A stretch of DNA of 64,000 bases, from NCBI GenBank assembly GCA_934096265.1, contig CAKOLI010000001.1:217346-281345 (forward strand). Reading direction: 5' to 3'. Below are positions 17,245 through 26,822 of the stretch, piece by piece. A program made the translations under genes and the position numbers. The stretch's first letter is position 1. The number at the start of each line of letters is the position of its first letter. This DNA is from an uncultured Bacilli bacterium (GTDB lineage Bacteria > Bacillota_I > Bacilli_A > RF39 > UBA660). Below the pieces are notes generated by a model that was not told the origin of the DNA, did not search any database, and was given only the letters and a program-made list of their open reading frames with translations.

Positions 17245-20200
17245 ATGCGAGTTTCAACGATAAGGGCATTAAAAATTAATAATATACTGTTACCAGATAA
17301 GATAGAAGGGAATTATTGGATTGATGGTACTGATGATAATGGTATAAAAAGGAATTTAATATCTATAGAGTCTTATGATGGTAAATGGAGATTAATAAGT
17401 AATAAGGAAGTTTATTGTGTAGTAGCTGGGGAGAAGGTTCCATATATTAATTTGGAAGAGGGTAAATTTTATTTAGTGGTTAATAGTGTAGCTAAGGAAA
17501 ATTTATTGTTGTATTGTTCTTCTGTTTTGGCTAGTTATAATTGTTATGATATAGAAGAATTTTTGAAAGATGGAATAACTATTGGTAGTGAACCTAGTAA
17601 TTTGATTACGTATTCTATTTTAGATTCTTTATGTGCTTGTATTAAATATGAAAAGGGAAATGTTTTTGTTGTAGATAATAAGTCAAGATGTGGTGTGTAT
17701 GTAAATGATGTTAGAGTTATAGGAAAAAGGGAGTTAAAAATAGGGGATATTATTTTTATTGCTGGTGTGAAGATTATATTTTCTATAAATTCTAAAAAGA
17801 CTCATTGTATTTATGTTAATGATGGTTCTTTAAATGGAGTGGGTGTGAAATTATCAAAAACTGTGGATATGCAAGTAGTTAATAATGATTTTTATGAATT
17901 AGAGCAGGAAGTGGAATATCCATTATATGATGAGAAAGATTATTTCCATAAGGTTCCTAGGTTTTTTCAAAAAGATGAGGCTTTAGTTTTACAAGTTGAT
18001 CCACCTCCTGCGAAAGTAGATGAAGGGAATAATTCTTTATTATTGACAATAGGTCCAATGATAACGATGTCTATGACTTCTTTGGTTACTGGTTATATGG
18101 CTTTAAATAATGTTTTAAATGGGGATGCTACTTGGGCTAAAGCGACACCTTCGTTAGTTATATGTGGCGCGATGTTTGCTAGTGTATTTATATGGCCTAT
18201 ATTTACTAAGTGGTATGATAAGAAAAATAGAATTAAGAATGAGTTGCTTAGGCAGCAAAAATATAGTGAGTATATAGAAGCTAAGAGGAAGATGATTATA
18301 GAAGCTAAAAACCAACAGACGGCAATATTGACAAATAATTATATAAATATAAAAGAGGCTGTAGATACTATTTTAAGAAAATATACTGGGTTATGGCAAC
18401 GTAGGATAGAAGATGATGACTTTTTAGATGTAAATTTGGGATATGGAAGTTATCCAATGAAAATTGATATTAAGTATCCAGAAGAAAGGTTTTCAATGGT
18501 TGAGGATAATCTAAAGGATATGGTATTAAAGTTAGGGCAAGAGCCTAAGTTGTTGTTAAATGTACCAGTTGTGTTTTCTTTAAGGGAAGCTTTTATAAGT
18601 GGTATAATTGGTGGGTATGAAATTAATGAGTTTACTAGAAGGTTGTTAATTCAAATACTTGCTTTACATAGTTATGATGATTTGAAAATTGTTTTTTTGA
18701 CTGATGAAGAAAAAGAATCTGAATGGAAGGTATTTAAACAGGTTCCTCATTGCTTTTCTGATGATAAGAGTTTAAGATTTTTCGCGACAAATAATGATGA
18801 ATATAAAGAGGTTTGTTATTATTTAGATAAGATTTTTGATTATAGAAAAGAAAAGTCTAATACGGATAGTAAGATAAATAGTTTTAATCAATCTTTTTTA
18901 ATAGTGACAGATAGTTTTAAGAAGATTAGGAATTTTGATATTATTAAAGATATTTTGGAGAGTAAGAAATATTATGGTTTTAGTATTTTGATTTTAGATA
19001 ATAAGATAACTAATTTGCCTGATCAATGTTCTGATTTTATAAGTTTAAGTAAGGATAATGGGGAACTTAGAAATAATAAGAATATAACTGAAAGTATTAA
19101 ATTTTCGGTGGATTTATTATCAAGTGTTGATTATGATGGTTGTGTTAAGGCATTAGCTAATATTCCAATAGAATTGTCTTTAGATGATGAAAACCAAATT
19201 GCCTCTAAGATAGGTTTTTTAGAGATGTATGATGTTGGGAAGATAGAACAGTTGAATTCTCCGACTAGGTGGGTTAAAAATAATCCAATTTTAAATTTGC
19301 AAGTTCCGGTTGGTATTGGTAAAAGTGGGGAAAAGATTACGATTGATTTGCATGAGAAGTATCATGGTCCACATGGGTTAATTGCTGGTATGACGGGAAG
19401 TGGGAAGTCAGAGTTTATTATTACGTATATTTTATCAATGGCTATAAATTATCATCCATATGAAGTTCAGTTTATTTTGATTGATTATAAAGGTGGAGGA
19501 TTAGCGGGGGCTTTTGAGAATAGTAGTACTGGATTAAAGTTACCACATTTGGTTGGAACTATTACTAATTTGGATGCTAATGAGATAAAGAGGAGTCTTG
19601 CTTCTATTGATTTTGAGTTAAAAAGAAGGCAAGCATTATTTAATACTGCAAGGGAATTTTCTGGAGAGGGTACAATTGATATTTATAAGTATCAAAAGAT
19701 GTATAGAGATGGTATTGTTAAGGAACCTGTTTCACATTTGTTTATTATATGTGATGAGTTTGCAGAATTAAAGAGTCAGCAACCAGAGTTTATGGCACAG
19801 TTAATTTCAACAGCACGTATTGGTCGTTCTTTAGGGGTGCATTTGATTTTAGCTACGCAAAAGCCAAGTGGTGTGGTCGATCCCCAAATATGGAGTAATA
19901 CAAGATTTAGAGTATGTATGAGGGTGCAAGATAAGTCTGATTCAAATGAGGTTATTAAATGTCCTGATGCTGCATATTTAAAGCAAACAGGAAGGTTTTA
20001 TTTTCAAGTAGGGTTTAATGAAGTGTTTTTACTAGGACAAGCTGCTTATGCTGGTGGGAAATATATTCCATCTGAAAAGGTAACTAAGACAATAGATACA
20101 ACTATTAATTTTATTGATAATATTGGTTATACGATTAAGAAGGTTGATACTAAGGTTAAAACTGATACTGTAGTTGTGGATATTGGAGAGGAATTAAGTA

Positions 20201-21876
20201 ATATAGTAAAATATTTAGATAATATTGCAAAGGAACAAAATATTAAATGTAGGCCATTATGGTTGGAGAAGATTCCAGAGGATATTAGAATAGAGAATTT
20301 GGCTTTAAAATATAAATATGAGAAAGAAGAATATATAATTAATCCAATTATTGGGGAATATGATATACCTTCAAGGCAAGAACAAGCTTTGTTAACTTTG
20401 CCATTATCAAAAGAGGGTAATGCATTGATTTATGGTTCTTCAGGAAGTGGTAAAGAAAACTTTATTACAACATTGCTTTATTCATCTAGTATGTATTATT
20501 CACCAGAAGAGGTAAATTATTATGTAGTTGATTTTGGTTCTGAAGTTTTAAGGATGTTTAATGATTATCCAATTGTAGGTGATATATTAGATTCAGATGA
20601 TGAAGAGAAAATTAAAAATTTATATAAGATGTTAAACGCGACGATTGAAGAGAGAAAGATTTTATTTTCTGAATATAATGGAGATTATTATACTTATTGT
20701 AAGAATAATGGTAAGGCTATTCCAAGTATTGTAGTAGTTATAAATAATTATGAGTCATATCAAGAAACATATCCAGAGTTTGATGATATGCTTATTGTAT
20801 TATCAAGGGAGTGTAATAAATATGGTATATTCTTTGTGCTTACTGTTAATACTCCGAATGGGTTACGTTTTAAGTTAAGACAAAATTTTTCGTTAACATA
20901 TGTATTGCAACAAAATAGTAATGATGATTATACAACTATTTTAGGTAATGTATATAAAAATTATCCTGCAAAGATTTTTGGTAGAGGGATTTTTAAGACG
21001 GATGATGTATATGAATTTCAAACTGCTTTGGTAAGTGATAAGGATAATATTATTAAATATGTAAAAGATAAGAAAAATGAGTTAAAGAATAAATATTCTA
21101 CTATGGCTAAGCGAATTCCTGTTTTGCCTAATGTTGTGGATTATTCTTCAATATATAAAGATTTTGGTAAGTCATCATCTTTAATTATTGGTATTGATAA
21201 ATCTTCTTTGAAAATATGTAAATTTGATTTTAATAAAAATTATTTAACTATAATTTCAATGTTGGATTTAACTGCAAGTAGTAATTTTTTAAATCCATTT
21301 ATAAATCAAATTATTGCTAATAATAATTCAATGTTATTTGTTATAAATGCTTCTGATGACGAGATAGATGATAAGTATAAATCACAATATCAGTATGTTG
21401 ATCATCAATTTAATGAGGTTTTTGTTAATTTATTAAATTTTGTGAAAGAGCAATATGATGGTTATGTTAAAAATGATTATAATAAGAATATTTTTAATAA
21501 TATGAGGAAGGTATATTGTATTATAATAGGGATTGATTCTTTTAAGATGCGTCTTAATGATGATAACAAGAGTAAATTTGCTGATTTATTTATAAACGGT
21601 AAGGATTTAGGTATAATTAGTTTTATAATTGTAGATAGTATTGATCAGATTAGAAAGGTAGAGATGGAATCTTGGTATAAAAATTGTGTTAATAACAATT
21701 TTGGTATTTGGATAGGTAATGGTATAAATGATCAGTTTAGTTTGAGGATAAGTCAAAAGATTGAAGAGATGAAAGAAGATGTTCCGAATAATTTCTGTTT
21801 TGTAATTAAACGCGGTAGGGTTCAATATGTAAAATTCGTTGAAAAATTAGAGTTAGATATTAAAAGTAATGAGTAA
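17245..21876 (+). CDS. essC: EssC-type FtsK/SpoIIIE ATPase of type VII secretion
   Basis: The protein has 1543 residues from ATG 17245 behind AGGAAGGAG. It has N-terminal forkhead-associated-like domains (~1-210, e.g. GSEPSNLITY, NKSRCGVYVND). Two membrane segments at ~265-320 include MITMSMTSLVTGYMAL and LVICGAMFASVFIWPIF. ATPase domain 1 has GMTGSGKSE (Lys ~721), the strand FILIDYKGGG and the LATQKPSG sensor loop. ATPase domain 2 has GSSGSGKEN (Lys ~1070). A third, degenerate module follows (SLIIGIDKSSLKI). This order is that of EssC, the motor and specificity factor of T7SSb. It ends 2 bp before the 50-bp repeat copy that closes the island. Confidence 0.95.
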   Translation: MRVSTIRALKINNILLPDKIEGNYWIDGTDDNGIKRNLISIESYDGKWRLISNKEVYCVVAGEKVPYINLEEGKFYLVVNSVAKENLLLYCSSVLASYNCYDIEEFLKDGITIGSEPSNLITYSILDSLCACIKYEKGNVFVVDNKSRCGVYVNDVRVIGKRELKIGDIIFIAGVKIIFSINSKKTHCIYVNDGSLNGVGVKLSKTVDMQVVNNDFYELEQEVEYPLYDEKDYFHKVPRFFQKDEALVLQVDPPPAKVDEGNNSLLLTIGPMITMSMTSLVTGYMALNNVLNGDATWAKATPSLVICGAMFASVFIWPIFTKWYDKKNRIKNELLRQQKYSEYIEAKRKMIIEAKNQQTAILTNNYINIKEAVDTILRKYTGLWQRRIEDDDFLDVNLGYGSYPMKIDIKYPEERFSMVEDNLKDMVLKLGQEPKLLLNVPVVFSLREAFISGIIGGYEINEFTRRLLIQILALHSYDDLKIVFLTDEEKESEWKVFKQVPHCFSDDKSLRFFATNNDEYKEVCYYLDKIFDYRKEKSNTDSKINSFNQSFLIVTDSFKKIRNFDIIKDILESKKYYGFSILILDNKITNLPDQCSDFISLSKDNGELRNNKNITESIKFSVDLLSSVDYDGCVKALANIPIELSLDDENQIASKIGFLEMYDVGKIEQLNSPTRWVKNNPILNLQVPVGIGKSGEKITIDLHEKYHGPHGLIAGMTGSGKSEFIITYILSMAINYHPYEVQFILIDYKGGGLAGAFENSSTGLKLPHLVGTITNLDANEIKRSLASIDFELKRRQALFNTAREFSGEGTIDIYKYQKMYRDGIVKEPVSHLFIICDEFAELKSQQPEFMAQLISTARIGRSLGVHLILATQKPSGVVDPQIWSNTRFRVCMRVQDKSDSNEVIKCPDAAYLKQTGRFYFQVGFNEVFLLGQAAYAGGKYIPSEKVTKTIDTTINFIDNIGYTIKKVDTKVKTDTVVVDIGEELSNIVKYLDNIAKEQNIKCRPLWLEKIPEDIRIENLALKYKYEKEEYIINPIIGEYDIPSRQEQALLTLPLSKEGNALIYGSSGSGKENFITTLLYSSSMYYSPEEVNYYVVDFGSEVLRMFNDYPIVGDILDSDDEEKIKNLYKMLNATIEERKILFSEYNGDYYTYCKNNGKAIPSIVVVINNYESYQETYPEFDDMLIVLSRECNKYGIFFVLTVNTPNGLRFKLRQNFSLTYVLQQNSNDDYTTILGNVYKNYPAKIFGRGIFKTDDVYEFQTALVSDKDNIIKYVKDKKNELKNKYSTMAKRIPVLPNVVDYSSIYKDFGKSSSLIIGIDKSSLKICKFDFNKNYLTIISMLDLTASSNFLNPFINQIIANNNSMLFVINASDDEIDDKYKSQYQYVDHQFNEVFVNLLNFVKEQYDGYVKNDYNKNIFNNMRKVYCIIIGIDSFKMRLNDDNKSKFADLFINGKDLGIISFIIVDSIDQIRKVEMESWYKNCVNNNFGIWIGNGINDQFSLRISQKIEEMKEDVPNNFCFVIKRGRVQYVKFVEKLELDIKSNE

Positions 21877-21877
21877 G

Positions 21878-21927
21878 AATGTTTTAAAGATTGAGATTTT
21901 TATATTAGGATTTCAATCTTTTTTTGT
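21878..21927 (+). repeat. 50-bp direct repeat, right copy (essC terminator, right edge of T7SS island)
   Basis: This is identical over 50 bp to 11463-11512, including the terminator hairpin and its seven T. It lies immediately after the essC stop codon, mirroring the first copy after ppdK. Confidence 0.9.
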
Positions 21928-21987
21928 ATAGGGGAGTAGAAATAATGTTAATTATTTGATATAATGTTTATAGTAGGAGTGATTGAT

Positions 21988-22533
21988 ATGGATAATGTTT
22001 TGCTAATTATTATAATAATTTTGATATCATTAGGAGTATTTTGTTTAATTAAGTCAGTATGTAAGCCTATAAGTACATTGACGGCTGTTTTGCTTGTCAT
22101 ACCAACGGTGTTAACATGTGGGGTTGTGCTGTTTATTTATAGGGCTTTTAAGAATAGTTATGTGTCTACTTCAAGTAATATTTCTAGTAGTAATAAGTAT
22201 TCAACTGATTTTTATGATGTTAATGATAATAGTATGGGTAGTGAAGATAAGAAGCCCGCTAGGGCATATGATGATGGCTTCGGTAAGACTACTTATTATG
22301 ATAAGGAAGGTAATTTGATGGGGGCTTCTTTAGATAATGGGTTTGGTAAGGAGACATTTACGGATAGTGAAGGTAATTATGTGGGTAGTACTTTTGATAA
22401 TGGTCTTGGAAGTACTACGTATACAGGTAAAGATGGGAAGGTAGTTTTTAGTAATACTAATTATTTAGGGGATGAGAATTTTTCTGATGGAACAGTATCT
22501 AGGAAGGATTCTTCTTCTAAGTATTATTCTTAG
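21988..22533 (+). CDS. Membrane protein with three tandem DNGFG repeats
   Basis: The protein has 181 residues from ATG 21988, since AGGAG is 8 nt upstream. The ATG at 21964 has no site. Two hydrophobic helices (VLLIIIIILISLGVFCLI; LTAVLLVIPTVLTCGVVLFIY) anchor it. The outer part has three ~23-residue repeats with the consensus DxGFGxxTYYDKEGNxxG (DDGFGKTTYYDKEGNLMG, LDNGFGKETFTDSEGNYVG, FDNGLGSTTYTGKDGKV). The repeats resemble short beta hairpins. I know no function. It is the first gene after the T7SS island, read from the same strand. Confidence 0.6.
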   Translation: MDNVLLIIIIILISLGVFCLIKSVCKPISTLTAVLLVIPTVLTCGVVLFIYRAFKNSYVSTSSNISSSNKYSTDFYDVNDNSMGSEDKKPARAYDDGFGKTTYYDKEGNLMGASLDNGFGKETFTDSEGNYVGSTFDNGLGSTTYTGKDGKVVFSNTNYLGDENFSDGTVSRKDSSSKYYS

Positions 22534-22552
22534 AAAATAGAAAGGTGAAGTT

Positions 22553-22918
22553 ATGAAGAGGTATGTTGCGTTTCTTCGTGGTATTAATGTAGGTGGTAAG
22601 AATAGTGTGTCTATGAAAAGTCTTAGGGAGTTGTTTAGTTCTTCTTATTATGATGTTGTTACTTATCTTAATAGTGGTAATGTTATTTTTATAATTAGGC
22701 CTTATACTTATTATGATGTTTCTTTGGCTTTAGGTAGTCCTGATTCTAGGTATGAGAAGGTGTTTAATTATAAGGATAAGGTGTTTTGGTCTTTTGATTT
22801 AAATAATTATAGGAAGAGTGTTTAGTGGAAGAAGAGTGCTAGTAGTAGTGTTAGTGGTTTTATTACTATTAGGACGGCGAATACTGTTAGGAAGGTATTG
22901 GAGATATGTAAGAGGTAA
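22553..22918 (+). pseudogene. Decayed DUF1697 protein
   Basis: The start MKRYVAFLRGINVGGKN and YLNSGNVIF are the hallmark N-terminus of DUF1697 (~180 residues). The coding frame meets TAG at 22823-22825. The same frame continues past it with the family's C-terminus (GFITIRTANTVRKVLEICK) to a TAA at 22916. About 50 residues of the middle are missing as well. An internal stop plus a deletion mark it as a pseudogene. A read-through product cannot be ruled out but is unlikely. Confidence 0.8.
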
Positions 22919-22981
22919 TATTTTGCTTTTCTTTTTATAAGTATTATTGTATAATTGTTATAGGAGTAGGAAGGTGTTTTG

Positions 22982-23881
22982 ATGAAGGTATTATGTATAG
23001 GGCATTGTGCATATGATATAACGGTGGTTACTGATATGTATCCTTGTGAGGGGGATAAGTATCGTGTTAGTTCTAAGGTTGAGTGTGGTGGTGGTCCTGC
23101 GTCTAACGCGGCTTATTTGTTAGGTAAGTGGGGCGTTGATACTTATATGGCAGGAGTAGTTGGTAATGATATTTATGGTAAGAAGATTAGGGATGAGTTT
23201 AGTGATGTTAATGTTAATACTAATTATTTAGAGTTGTCTAATAAGTATAATACGACTAGTAATTTTATTGTTGTTAATAGGAAGAGTGGTACTAGGACGA
23301 TATTTACTTATCGTAATCCTAGGATGAAGATTAGTGATATTAACATTAGTATTAAGCCTGATTTTATTTTGTGTGATGCTGAGGAGTTGGATTTGTCTTT
23401 GAAGGTAATTAAGAAGTATCCTAAGGCGGTATCTGTAATGGATGCTTCAAGGGCAAGGTATGCTTCTATAAAGCTTGGTAAGGTAGTAGACTATTTGATT
23501 GTGTCACAGAGTTTTGCAGAGGAGTTTACTGGTTGTAAGATTGTTTCTAGTGATATGAATACGATTAGTAAGGTGTATAATTTGCTAGAGGATAGTTTTA
23601 AGAATAATATTGTTATTACTTTGGGTAGTGATGGTTGCGTTTTTAAGAATGATGATATGATTAGTTTAATGCCATCTTATAAGGTTTCTGCTTGTGATAC
23701 TGCTTGTGCGGGGGATTTCTTTCATGGGGCTTTTATGTATGGGCTTATAAATAAGTATAAGTATGCTGATATTATGAGGCTTTGTAATATTACTGGGGCA
23801 CTTTCTACTAAGGTTTTAGGTGGTAGGACGTCTACTCCTAAAAAGGAAGAGGTGCTAAGGATATATGAGAAGAGTAGATGA
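22982..23881 (+). CDS. PfkB-family carbohydrate kinase
   Basis: The protein has about 299 residues from ATG 22982, behind AGGAAGGTG. The first PfkB signature is GGGPASNAAYLLGKWG near residue 36. The second is DTACAGDFFHGAF near 240, with the catalytic Asp and the anion-hole Gly-Asp. The NFIVVN...RTIFTYRNP lid strands are typical of ribokinase-like enzymes. It phosphorylates a sugar or nucleoside, but the substrate cannot be read from the sequence. The Smr gene overlaps its end by 17 bp, so the two are co-translated. Confidence 0.85.
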   Translation: MKVLCIGHCAYDITVVTDMYPCEGDKYRVSSKVECGGGPASNAAYLLGKWGVDTYMAGVVGNDIYGKKIRDEFSDVNVNTNYLELSNKYNTTSNFIVVNRKSGTRTIFTYRNPRMKISDINISIKPDFILCDAEELDLSLKVIKKYPKAVSVMDASRARYASIKLGKVVDYLIVSQSFAEEFTGCKIVSSDMNTISKVYNLLEDSFKNNIVITLGSDGCVFKNDDMISLMPSYKVSACDTACAGDFFHGAFMYGLINKYKYADIMRLCNITGALSTKVLGGRTSTPKKEEVLRIYEKSR

Positions 23882-24140
23882 TATTTTTTTAGGAGGATAT
23901 CCTAGTATTGATTTACATGGAGTGGATAGGGATAGTGCTAGAGTTATGACTAATGATTTTATTTATGAGAATTATTTACTCGGTAATTCTGTAGTTACTA
24001 TTATTCATGGTAAGGGGAGTTATGTGGTTAAGGGTAGTGTACATAGTGCTTTATCTAAAAATAATTATGTTAGGGAGTATAAATTGGATAATTTTAATGA
24101 TGGAGTTACTATTGTATGGCTTAAACTTGACAAAAATTAG
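23865..24140 (+). CDS. Small Smr-domain protein
   Basis: The protein has 91 residues and overlaps the kinase gene by 17 bp. It carries the Smr signatures DLHGVDRDSA and VVTIIHGKGSYVVKGSVHSAL. Stand-alone Smr domains are nucleases or RNA-binding modules; MutS2 carries the same domain at its C-terminus. Here it is free-standing, without ATPase. Smr-type nucleases have been linked to rescue of collided ribosomes, a possible but unproven role here. The promoter of the next gene lies within its 3' end. Confidence 0.85.
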   Translation: MRRVDDIFLGGYPSIDLHGVDRDSARVMTNDFIYENYLLGNSVVTIIHGKGSYVVKGSVHSALSKNNYVREYKLDNFNDGVTIVWLKLDKN

Positions 24141-24155
24141 TGTTTGTGCTAGAAT
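24127..24155 (+). promoter_or_regulatory. Promoter for the anchored-protein pair
   Basis: TTGACA at 24127-24132 and TAGAAT at 24150-24155 have a 17-bp spacer, embedded in the end of the Smr gene and 34 bp before ATG 24189. Confidence 0.8.
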
Positions 24156-24188
24156 AGAAAACATTATTTTTGAGAAGGGGGATTTTAT

Positions 24189-25517
24189 ATGTATGTAGAA
24201 TCTAGAGAAAAATTTAGTTGGTTTGACTTTTTTGCTAGGGCGGCTGTAGTAGTGGTGTTTGTTTTTCTATTGATGTGGATTGTGCCACTTCCTAGTGTTA
24301 AGAAGGTAGAAGTAAAGGTAGATAGGTTAGAAGATCAAGTTAATGTGATTGTTGATAGGATTTTTTATGATAATCTTGTTAATATGAAAGAAGCTGCAAG
24401 GGAGTATTTTACTATACCTAAGTTACCTAAGAAGAACGATGAGTCTGTTAAGATTACTCTTGGAGAGATGTTAGATAAGAAGTTACTACTTAGTGTTAAG
24501 GATAAAGATGGTAAGGAATGTAGTAATAGTGATTCTTATGTTTTAGTTAAGAGGCTTAAGGATGAGTATGAGGTTAAGGTATATTTAAGATGTGGTGAAG
24601 TATCTGATTATATTATTACTTATATGGATTTGGAATGTAATTTGGCGTGTGATAATAATTGTAAGTTAGTGGATAATGATGATGGTAAGAATTATACTAC
24701 TTATAAGTTATATCAATATAAGAAGAATATTACTACTTCTGGTTGGACTAAGTGGTCAGATTGGACTACTAAGGTAGAAAAGGCTGATGATACTAGGACA
24801 AAGGTGCAAGTTAAAGGCAAGAAGTGGGTTAGTAATTTAGTATATGAATATGAACATACTAAGACTACTAAGGAAGATGATAAGAAAGTTGTTACTAAGG
24901 AAGATGATAAGGTAGTTGATGTGTGGGTAGATGGTGTTGTTAAGACTTGTGAGAAGACAGAACGTGTTCCTTATACTACTACTGTAGAATATACTGAGAC
25001 AGAAAATCAATGTGATAAGGTAGCAGTTGGTACTAAGACTGTTAGGGATTGTAGTACTTGTGCTCTTAAGACTGTTACTTTATATGAAAAGGTATGTAAG
25101 GATGTAGAAGTTGTTCGTGAGAAAGAGGTTACTAGGTATAGGAATGAGACTGTACTTTATGATTGTTCTACTCCTGGATACTTTACTAAGAAGACTATTA
25201 CTGGTAAGACTACTACGACAGTTATACCTGGTAAGACTAATACAGTTACTGTATGGACTACTAATGCTAAGGAAGATGGATATGTTAGTACTGGTAATAA
25301 GCGTGTAAAAGAAGACAAAGGTTATTATGTATATACTGAAGAATTTCTTGATAAGTTACCTGATGGTTATACTAAGACTGAGACTAGGACTTTATATAGT
25401 TATCGTAATAAAACTAAGACTACTAAAACTATTTATAAATGGGATAAGAATCCTAATTTAGGAGATGGTTGGGTTTTAACTGGTAAGGTTCAAACTAAAA
25501 AGGTAGAGGTTAAATAA
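24189..25517 (+). CDS. Membrane-anchored, Thr/Lys-rich extracellular protein
   Basis: The protein has 442 residues. It begins with a signal-anchor helix (FFARAAVVVVFVFLLMWIVPL), and the rest is outside the cell by the positive-inside rule. The exterior is rich in Thr, Lys and Asp and contains ten or more Cys, several in CxxC-like or paired positions (DCSTCAL, NCKLVD). Valine/threonine-rich segments repeat loosely (TTKEDDKKVVTKEDDKVV; KTITGKTTTTVIPGKTNTV). No family is recognised. Disulfide-stabilised adhesin-like stalks would look like this. It probably shares an operon with the next protein, 21 bp away. Confidence 0.6.
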   Translation: MYVESREKFSWFDFFARAAVVVVFVFLLMWIVPLPSVKKVEVKVDRLEDQVNVIVDRIFYDNLVNMKEAAREYFTIPKLPKKNDESVKITLGEMLDKKLLLSVKDKDGKECSNSDSYVLVKRLKDEYEVKVYLRCGEVSDYIITYMDLECNLACDNNCKLVDNDDGKNYTTYKLYQYKKNITTSGWTKWSDWTTKVEKADDTRTKVQVKGKKWVSNLVYEYEHTKTTKEDDKKVVTKEDDKVVDVWVDGVVKTCEKTERVPYTTTVEYTETENQCDKVAVGTKTVRDCSTCALKTVTLYEKVCKDVEVVREKEVTRYRNETVLYDCSTPGYFTKKTITGKTTTTVIPGKTNTVTVWTTNAKEDGYVSTGNKRVKEDKGYYVYTEEFLDKLPDGYTKTETRTLYSYRNKTKTTKTIYKWDKNPNLGDGWVLTGKVQTKKVEVK

Positions 25518-25538
25518 TATTTGTAAGGGGGATTAATT

Positions 25539-26726
25539 ATGAAGATTAATGATAATAATTTAAGGAATGTTAGTGTTACTGATATGGATAGTAATTATAC
25601 AGTTGATAGAAATAGTTCTAAGAATAAAGTAGGTAAGGGTATTGTAAGAACTTTAATGGGGGCTTTAACTTTTGTTGTTACTGGTGTTGGTATTGTTCAT
25701 TTTACTGGTTGTAAGAATGATACTAAGGATGTTAGTAATGAGGTAGATGTTACTCCTGATACTGTTGGGTATTCAAGTAATGTTGTTAATACACCTGTTA
25801 GTACTCCTACGCCTACACCTACTCAAACACCTAGTATAGAAAGTAAGAAGGAAAAGTTATTTAATATGCTTTCTTTGATAGAAGAAAAAGAAGGTACTCT
25901 TGGTAAGGAAGATGAGTCTGTACTTAGTTTAGAAAAAGATATGTTAGCTTTAGCTAAGGAATTGGAAGAGTATTTAGATGATTATGAAAAGGCAAGAGTA
26001 TTAGTGGTATTAGATGATAATTATGCTAGGGGTATGAATCAAGTAGAAGGGCTTAGTTTGAGTGAAGAAGAAGGTTTAGTGTCACTAACTTATTTAAATG
26101 GTATTAAAGCTAATATTACAGAAGCTAATACAGAAGATGTTACTTTAGATTTTATATTAGATTTTGAAACTTATTGGAATAAGTTAAATTATGATGCTAA
26201 GAAATATTTACAAAGTAATATAGAAGTTAAGCATGAAAATTATGCTAAGTATGGGGATTTAGTTAGTGATTATGTATTAAATTCTAAGGATGCTATGGTA
26301 CTTAAGAGTATGATTGGTAAAAGGCTTGAAGTTAATAATTATGTACATGATGGTAAGTATGAAGAGGCTTATAATTTAGCAGTTAAGCTTATTGAAGAAG
26401 ATGTTAAGATGTATGTATGTAATTGTGATATGAGTGTAGGTAATGATAAAGTTAATGTTAGTACGTTATCTCCTTGGGCTCAATATTTAGTTAGTTATAT
26501 AGCTTATGCTGATACGTCTTATGTTCGTGATGATACTTTGATTACTACGATTAATGGTTGTGAGATTACTAATGGTAGTCATAAGGAAAAGGCATATCAT
26601 TATGATGCTGATTATGCATTTGTACAACAAGATAGTGCTAGGAATAATATTAATTGGTATTTGGAAGCTAATTCTATTAATGCTACGTTGGCATTTGTTT
26701 ATGAAAATAAAACATTATGTAAGTAA
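25539..26726 (+). CDS. Membrane-anchored or lipoprotein-like helical protein with Pro/Thr linker
   Basis: The protein has 395 residues behind AAGGGGG. An N-terminal cytoplasmic tail of ~35 residues precedes a hydrophobic segment (LMGALTFVVTGVGIVHF) ending TGC, a weak lipobox. A Pro-Thr linker (STPTPTPTQTP, ~residues 88-98) leads into a helical, acidic domain. The cytoplasmic tail before the helix is unusual for a lipoprotein, so a type II membrane anchor is equally likely. No catalytic motif is recognised. A terminator follows. Confidence 0.6.
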   Translation: MKINDNNLRNVSVTDMDSNYTVDRNSSKNKVGKGIVRTLMGALTFVVTGVGIVHFTGCKNDTKDVSNEVDVTPDTVGYSSNVVNTPVSTPTPTPTQTPSIESKKEKLFNMLSLIEEKEGTLGKEDESVLSLEKDMLALAKELEEYLDDYEKARVLVVLDDNYARGMNQVEGLSLSEEEGLVSLTYLNGIKANITEANTEDVTLDFILDFETYWNKLNYDAKKYLQSNIEVKHENYAKYGDLVSDYVLNSKDAMVLKSMIGKRLEVNNYVHDGKYEEAYNLAVKLIEEDVKMYVCNCDMSVGNDKVNVSTLSPWAQYLVSYIAYADTSYVRDDTLITTINGCEITNGSHKEKAYHYDADYAFVQQDSARNNINWYLEANSINATLAFVYENKTLCK

Positions 26727-26733
26727 AAATATG

Positions 26734-26757
26734 CCCCTTCTTAGTTAAGGGGTTTAT
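26734..26757 (+). terminator. Intrinsic terminator after anchored-protein pair
   Basis: CCCCTT and AAGGGG pair around a 7-nt loop, followed by a T-rich stretch. A new promoter starts 4 bp later. Confidence 0.7.
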
Positions 26758-26760
26758 TAT

Positions 26761-26789
26761 TTGACATATATTTATATTTGTGGTACAAT
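26761..26789 (+). promoter_or_regulatory. Promoter for the 26.8 kb gene
   Basis: TTGACA at 26761-26766 and TACAAT at 26784-26789 have a 17-bp spacer, 34 bp before ATG 26823. Confidence 0.85.
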
Positions 26790-26822
26790 TTATTAGTGCT
26801 AAATAGTAAGGGGGTTACTATT

